Source of the DNA: JAHEFT01 sp964443145
GTDB taxonomy: Bacteria; Pseudomonadota; Gammaproteobacteria; Xanthomonadales; SZUA-36
Assembly: GCA_964443145.1 (NCBI GenBank)
Contig: CAYUBS010000030.1
Span: 1-24,678, forward strand
Length of the DNA: 24,678 bases
Reading direction: 5' to 3'
This document shows, in pieces, positions 23,209 to 24,678 of the stretch (the first letter of the stretch is position 1; every line of letters starts with the position of its first letter). The notes under the pieces are model-generated. The model saw nothing but the letters and a program-made list of their open reading frames with translations. It was not told the origin of the DNA and made no database searches. A program made the position numbers and the translations under genes.

Positions 23209-23253
23209 ATGACGCCAGAGATCAATCCCCATCTTCCGGGGTGCTGTGAGTGA
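23209..23253 (+). CDS. 14-residue leader ORF overlapping the POT transporter start
   Basis: An ATG at 23209, with GAAAGGG nine to ten bases upstream (a better ribosome site than any other here), opens a 14-residue ORF reading MTPEINPHLPGCCE. Its TGA at 23251-23253 overlaps the GTG start of the peptide transporter in the four-base arrangement GTGA. This layout is typical of translational coupling, or of a leader peptide controlling the gene downstream. Alternatively the ATG is the ancestral transporter start and a one-base change has put it out of frame. No homologue is recognised, and such short ORFs can occur by chance. Confidence 0.4.
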   Translation: MTPEINPHLPGCCE

Positions 23254-24650
23254 GCAACCAGTCGATCACTGCTGACCGGTCGTTTTTCGGTCATCCCAAG
23301 GGTCTTTTCTTTCTGGCCTTTACAGAAGCCTGGGAACGATTCTCCTTTTATGGAATGACGGCGCTGCTCGTTCTGTACATGGTGAACCAATTGTTGCTAC
23401 CGGGGCATGTGGAAAATATAGCGGGCTTCGCGGGTTTCCGTGGCGCAGTGGAGTCCCTCACCGGACCACTTTCACCACTGGCTCTGGCTTCGTTAATATT
23501 CGGACTCTACTCAGGGTTCGTTTACTTCACCCCGGTGTTCGGCGGCCTGATTGCCGACCGCTGGATCGGACAACGGAACGCGGTCATTATCGGTGCCCTG
23601 TCGATGAGTGCCGGCCACATCGCGATGGCCTTTGACCACTCGTTTCTGCTGGCATTATTGCTGCTCGTAGTCGGCTCCGGGTTTCTAAAAGGCAATATTT
23701 CGGCGCAGGTTGGCGCGCTGTACCCGGTTGAAGACGACGCATTACGAACCCGTGGCTTTGCGATCTTCAGCATGGCGATCAATTTTGGCGCTGTATGCGG
23801 GCCTTTGCTGTGTGGGTACCTTGCCCAGAATTACGGCTGGCACTACGGCTTCGGCGTCGCCGCCATTTTCATGCTGGCCGGGCTCGCGACCTACCTCCTG
23901 GGTTTCAGGCACCTGCCCCGTTCCGTTGACAGGCGAGGGCAAGCCTCTGAACGACTCTCCAAAACTGACTGGCGAATCATTTTCGCACTTACCATTGTCA
24001 TCCTGATCACCGTGTTCCAGTCCATCGCCTACTACCAGCTCTACAATATGTTCAAGATCTGGATCCAGGAACATGTGGACCTGACAGTCGCCGGCTTCAC
24101 AATCCCCGTGCCCTGGTTTCAGTCGGTGGATGCGCTGATGAGCATCCTGGCGGTGCCGGTACTTTTCGGGCTTTGGCATTTCCAGTCGAAGCGTCGCGGC
24201 GAACCTGGCGAACTCGCAAAAATCGGCACCGGCGCGTGGATCGCCACTGCAAGCCACCTGGTGCTGGTTGCTGCCATTGTTACCTCCAAAGGCGCTCCGG
24301 TCAGCGCCATATGGCCTGTGCTTTGTGCGATGGGCATGGGTGTGGGCTTCCTGTACTACTGGCCCACATTGCTGGCGCTGGTGTCGCGCACTGCCCCGGC
24401 AAGAGTCAATGCAACCATGATGGGGATTTCGTTCCTGTCGCTTTTCCTGTCCAACAACATGATTGGCTGGCTCGGAGGGTTCTATGAAAAAATGAGCCCT
24501 GCTTCGTTCTGGTTACTGCATGCGGCCATAGCCGCAACCGGCGGGCTACTGATCCTGTTATTCGGGCGCCGACTCGCGTCTGAACTGAACCGGGGCACAG
24601 CACACAGCCTGCTCAGGGAGTCCCGACAAAGACTCCCTGCAGCAGTTTAA
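23250..24650 (+). CDS. POT/PTR-family proton-dependent peptide transporter
   Basis: A 466-residue membrane protein of the proton-coupled oligopeptide transporter family, importing di- and tripeptides. The ExxER proton-coupling motif is at 26-30 (in TEAWERFSFYGM), the loop FTPVFGGLIADRWIGQRN at 93-110, the helix 4 lysine motif GSGFLKGNIS at 142-151 (the usual form is KPN, so Pro is Gly here), and the second signature (FSMAINFGAVCGPLLCGYLAQ) near 173-193. About 12-14 hydrophobic segments run to the C-terminus. The GTG at 23250 is preferred since the next in-frame ATG lies past the ExxER helix; a GGGG about eight bases upstream and the overlapping leader ORF are the only start signals. The gene opens away from the CPXCG operon. 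The ligand is inferred from the family. Confidence 0.85.
   Translation: MSNQSITADRSFFGHPKGLFFLAFTEAWERFSFYGMTALLVLYMVNQLLLPGHVENIAGFAGFRGAVESLTGPLSPLALASLIFGLYSGFVYFTPVFGGLIADRWIGQRNAVIIGALSMSAGHIAMAFDHSFLLALLLLVVGSGFLKGNISAQVGALYPVEDDALRTRGFAIFSMAINFGAVCGPLLCGYLAQNYGWHYGFGVAAIFMLAGLATYLLGFRHLPRSVDRRGQASERLSKTDWRIIFALTIVILITVFQSIAYYQLYNMFKIWIQEHVDLTVAGFTIPVPWFQSVDALMSILAVPVLFGLWHFQSKRRGEPGELAKIGTGAWIATASHLVLVAAIVTSKGAPVSAIWPVLCAMGMGVGFLYYWPTLLALVSRTAPARVNATMMGISFLSLFLSNNMIGWLGGFYEKMSPASFWLLHAAIAATGGLLILLFGRRLASELNRGTAHSLLRESRQRLPAAV
24614..24639 (+). repeat. Perfect 9-bp hairpin at the 3' end of the POT gene
   Basis: CAGGGAGTC (24614-24622) and GACTCCCTG (24631-24639) are perfect reverse complements around an eight-base loop, inside the last codons of the transporter gene. 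No U run follows (CAGCAGTTTAAGG), so it is not a standard terminator; it may stabilise the transcript end or be chance. Confidence 0.35.
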
Positions 24651-24678
24651 GGTCAACGAGAGTCGCTCCGCCGACGTC

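Noticed and set aside
24614..24639. Rho-independent terminator for the POT gene
   Set aside because: The hairpin is perfect but lies within the coding sequence and has no following T run.

Overview
The window reads as a chromosomal segment from a moderately GC-rich, free-living, heterotrophic Gammaproteobacterium, possibly a marine or sediment lineage. This is inferred from protein family types (GabT, FabH-like, GlgC, CPXCG protein, COG2403 protein), heme c proteins, Sec lipoproteins and frequent GTG/TTG starts; no rRNA or other phylogenetic marker is present, so the order cannot be fixed. I see no tRNA, rRNA, CRISPR array, insertion sequence, phage gene or plasmid origin.

Layout. 1-180 (-): 5' end of gabT, running off the left edge. 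292-2333 (+): a CaCA-type cation/Ca2+ exchanger and a lipoprotein alpha/beta hydrolase. 2336-7165 (-): a transporter operon, transcribed as NTT-type nucleotide carrier, OPT-family oligopeptide carrier, YfcC-family carrier. 7257-7967 (+): a short-chain dehydrogenase. 7954-10457 (-): class II cytochrome c, diheme cytochrome c and an MFS transporter in one tight operon. 10618-13347 (+): pyruvate phosphate dikinase. 13354-16267 (-): a KAS III (FabH-like) enzyme, an MFS transporter and a GST-fold protein. 16356-17717 (+): a glutamine-synthetase-family (PuuA-like) ligase. 17714-18997 (-): glgC. 19077-19569: a small accessory pocket with a frameshifted secreted Met/Gly-rich protein, a possible gene relic and a GC-rich hairpin. 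19570-22953 (-): a CPXCG protein, a secreted DUF4440/NTF2-like protein, a ZIP transporter carrying an inserted cyclic-nucleotide-binding domain, and a homologue of archaeal cyclic 2,3-diphosphoglycerate synthetase. 23209-24650 (+): a 14-codon leader ORF overlapping a POT-family peptide transporter.

The gene content is dominated by uptake and exchange: peptides (OPT, POT), amino acids or carboxylates (YfcC), nucleotides (NTT), divalent metals and Ca2+, plus two MFS carriers. Central carbon is represented by PPDK (PEP/pyruvate) and GlgC (ADP-glucose), nitrogen by GabT and the GS-like ligase, and respiration by the cytochromes. The genome is very compact: all four convergent gene pairs end within 6 bases of each other or overlap, and no classical terminator is visible between them.

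The most unusual items are the ZIP transporter with an internal cNMP-binding domain and a strikingly AT-rich seam at the domain junction, its neighbour the COG2403/cDPGS-like enzyme, and the frameshifted Met-rich secreted protein at 19077-19360.
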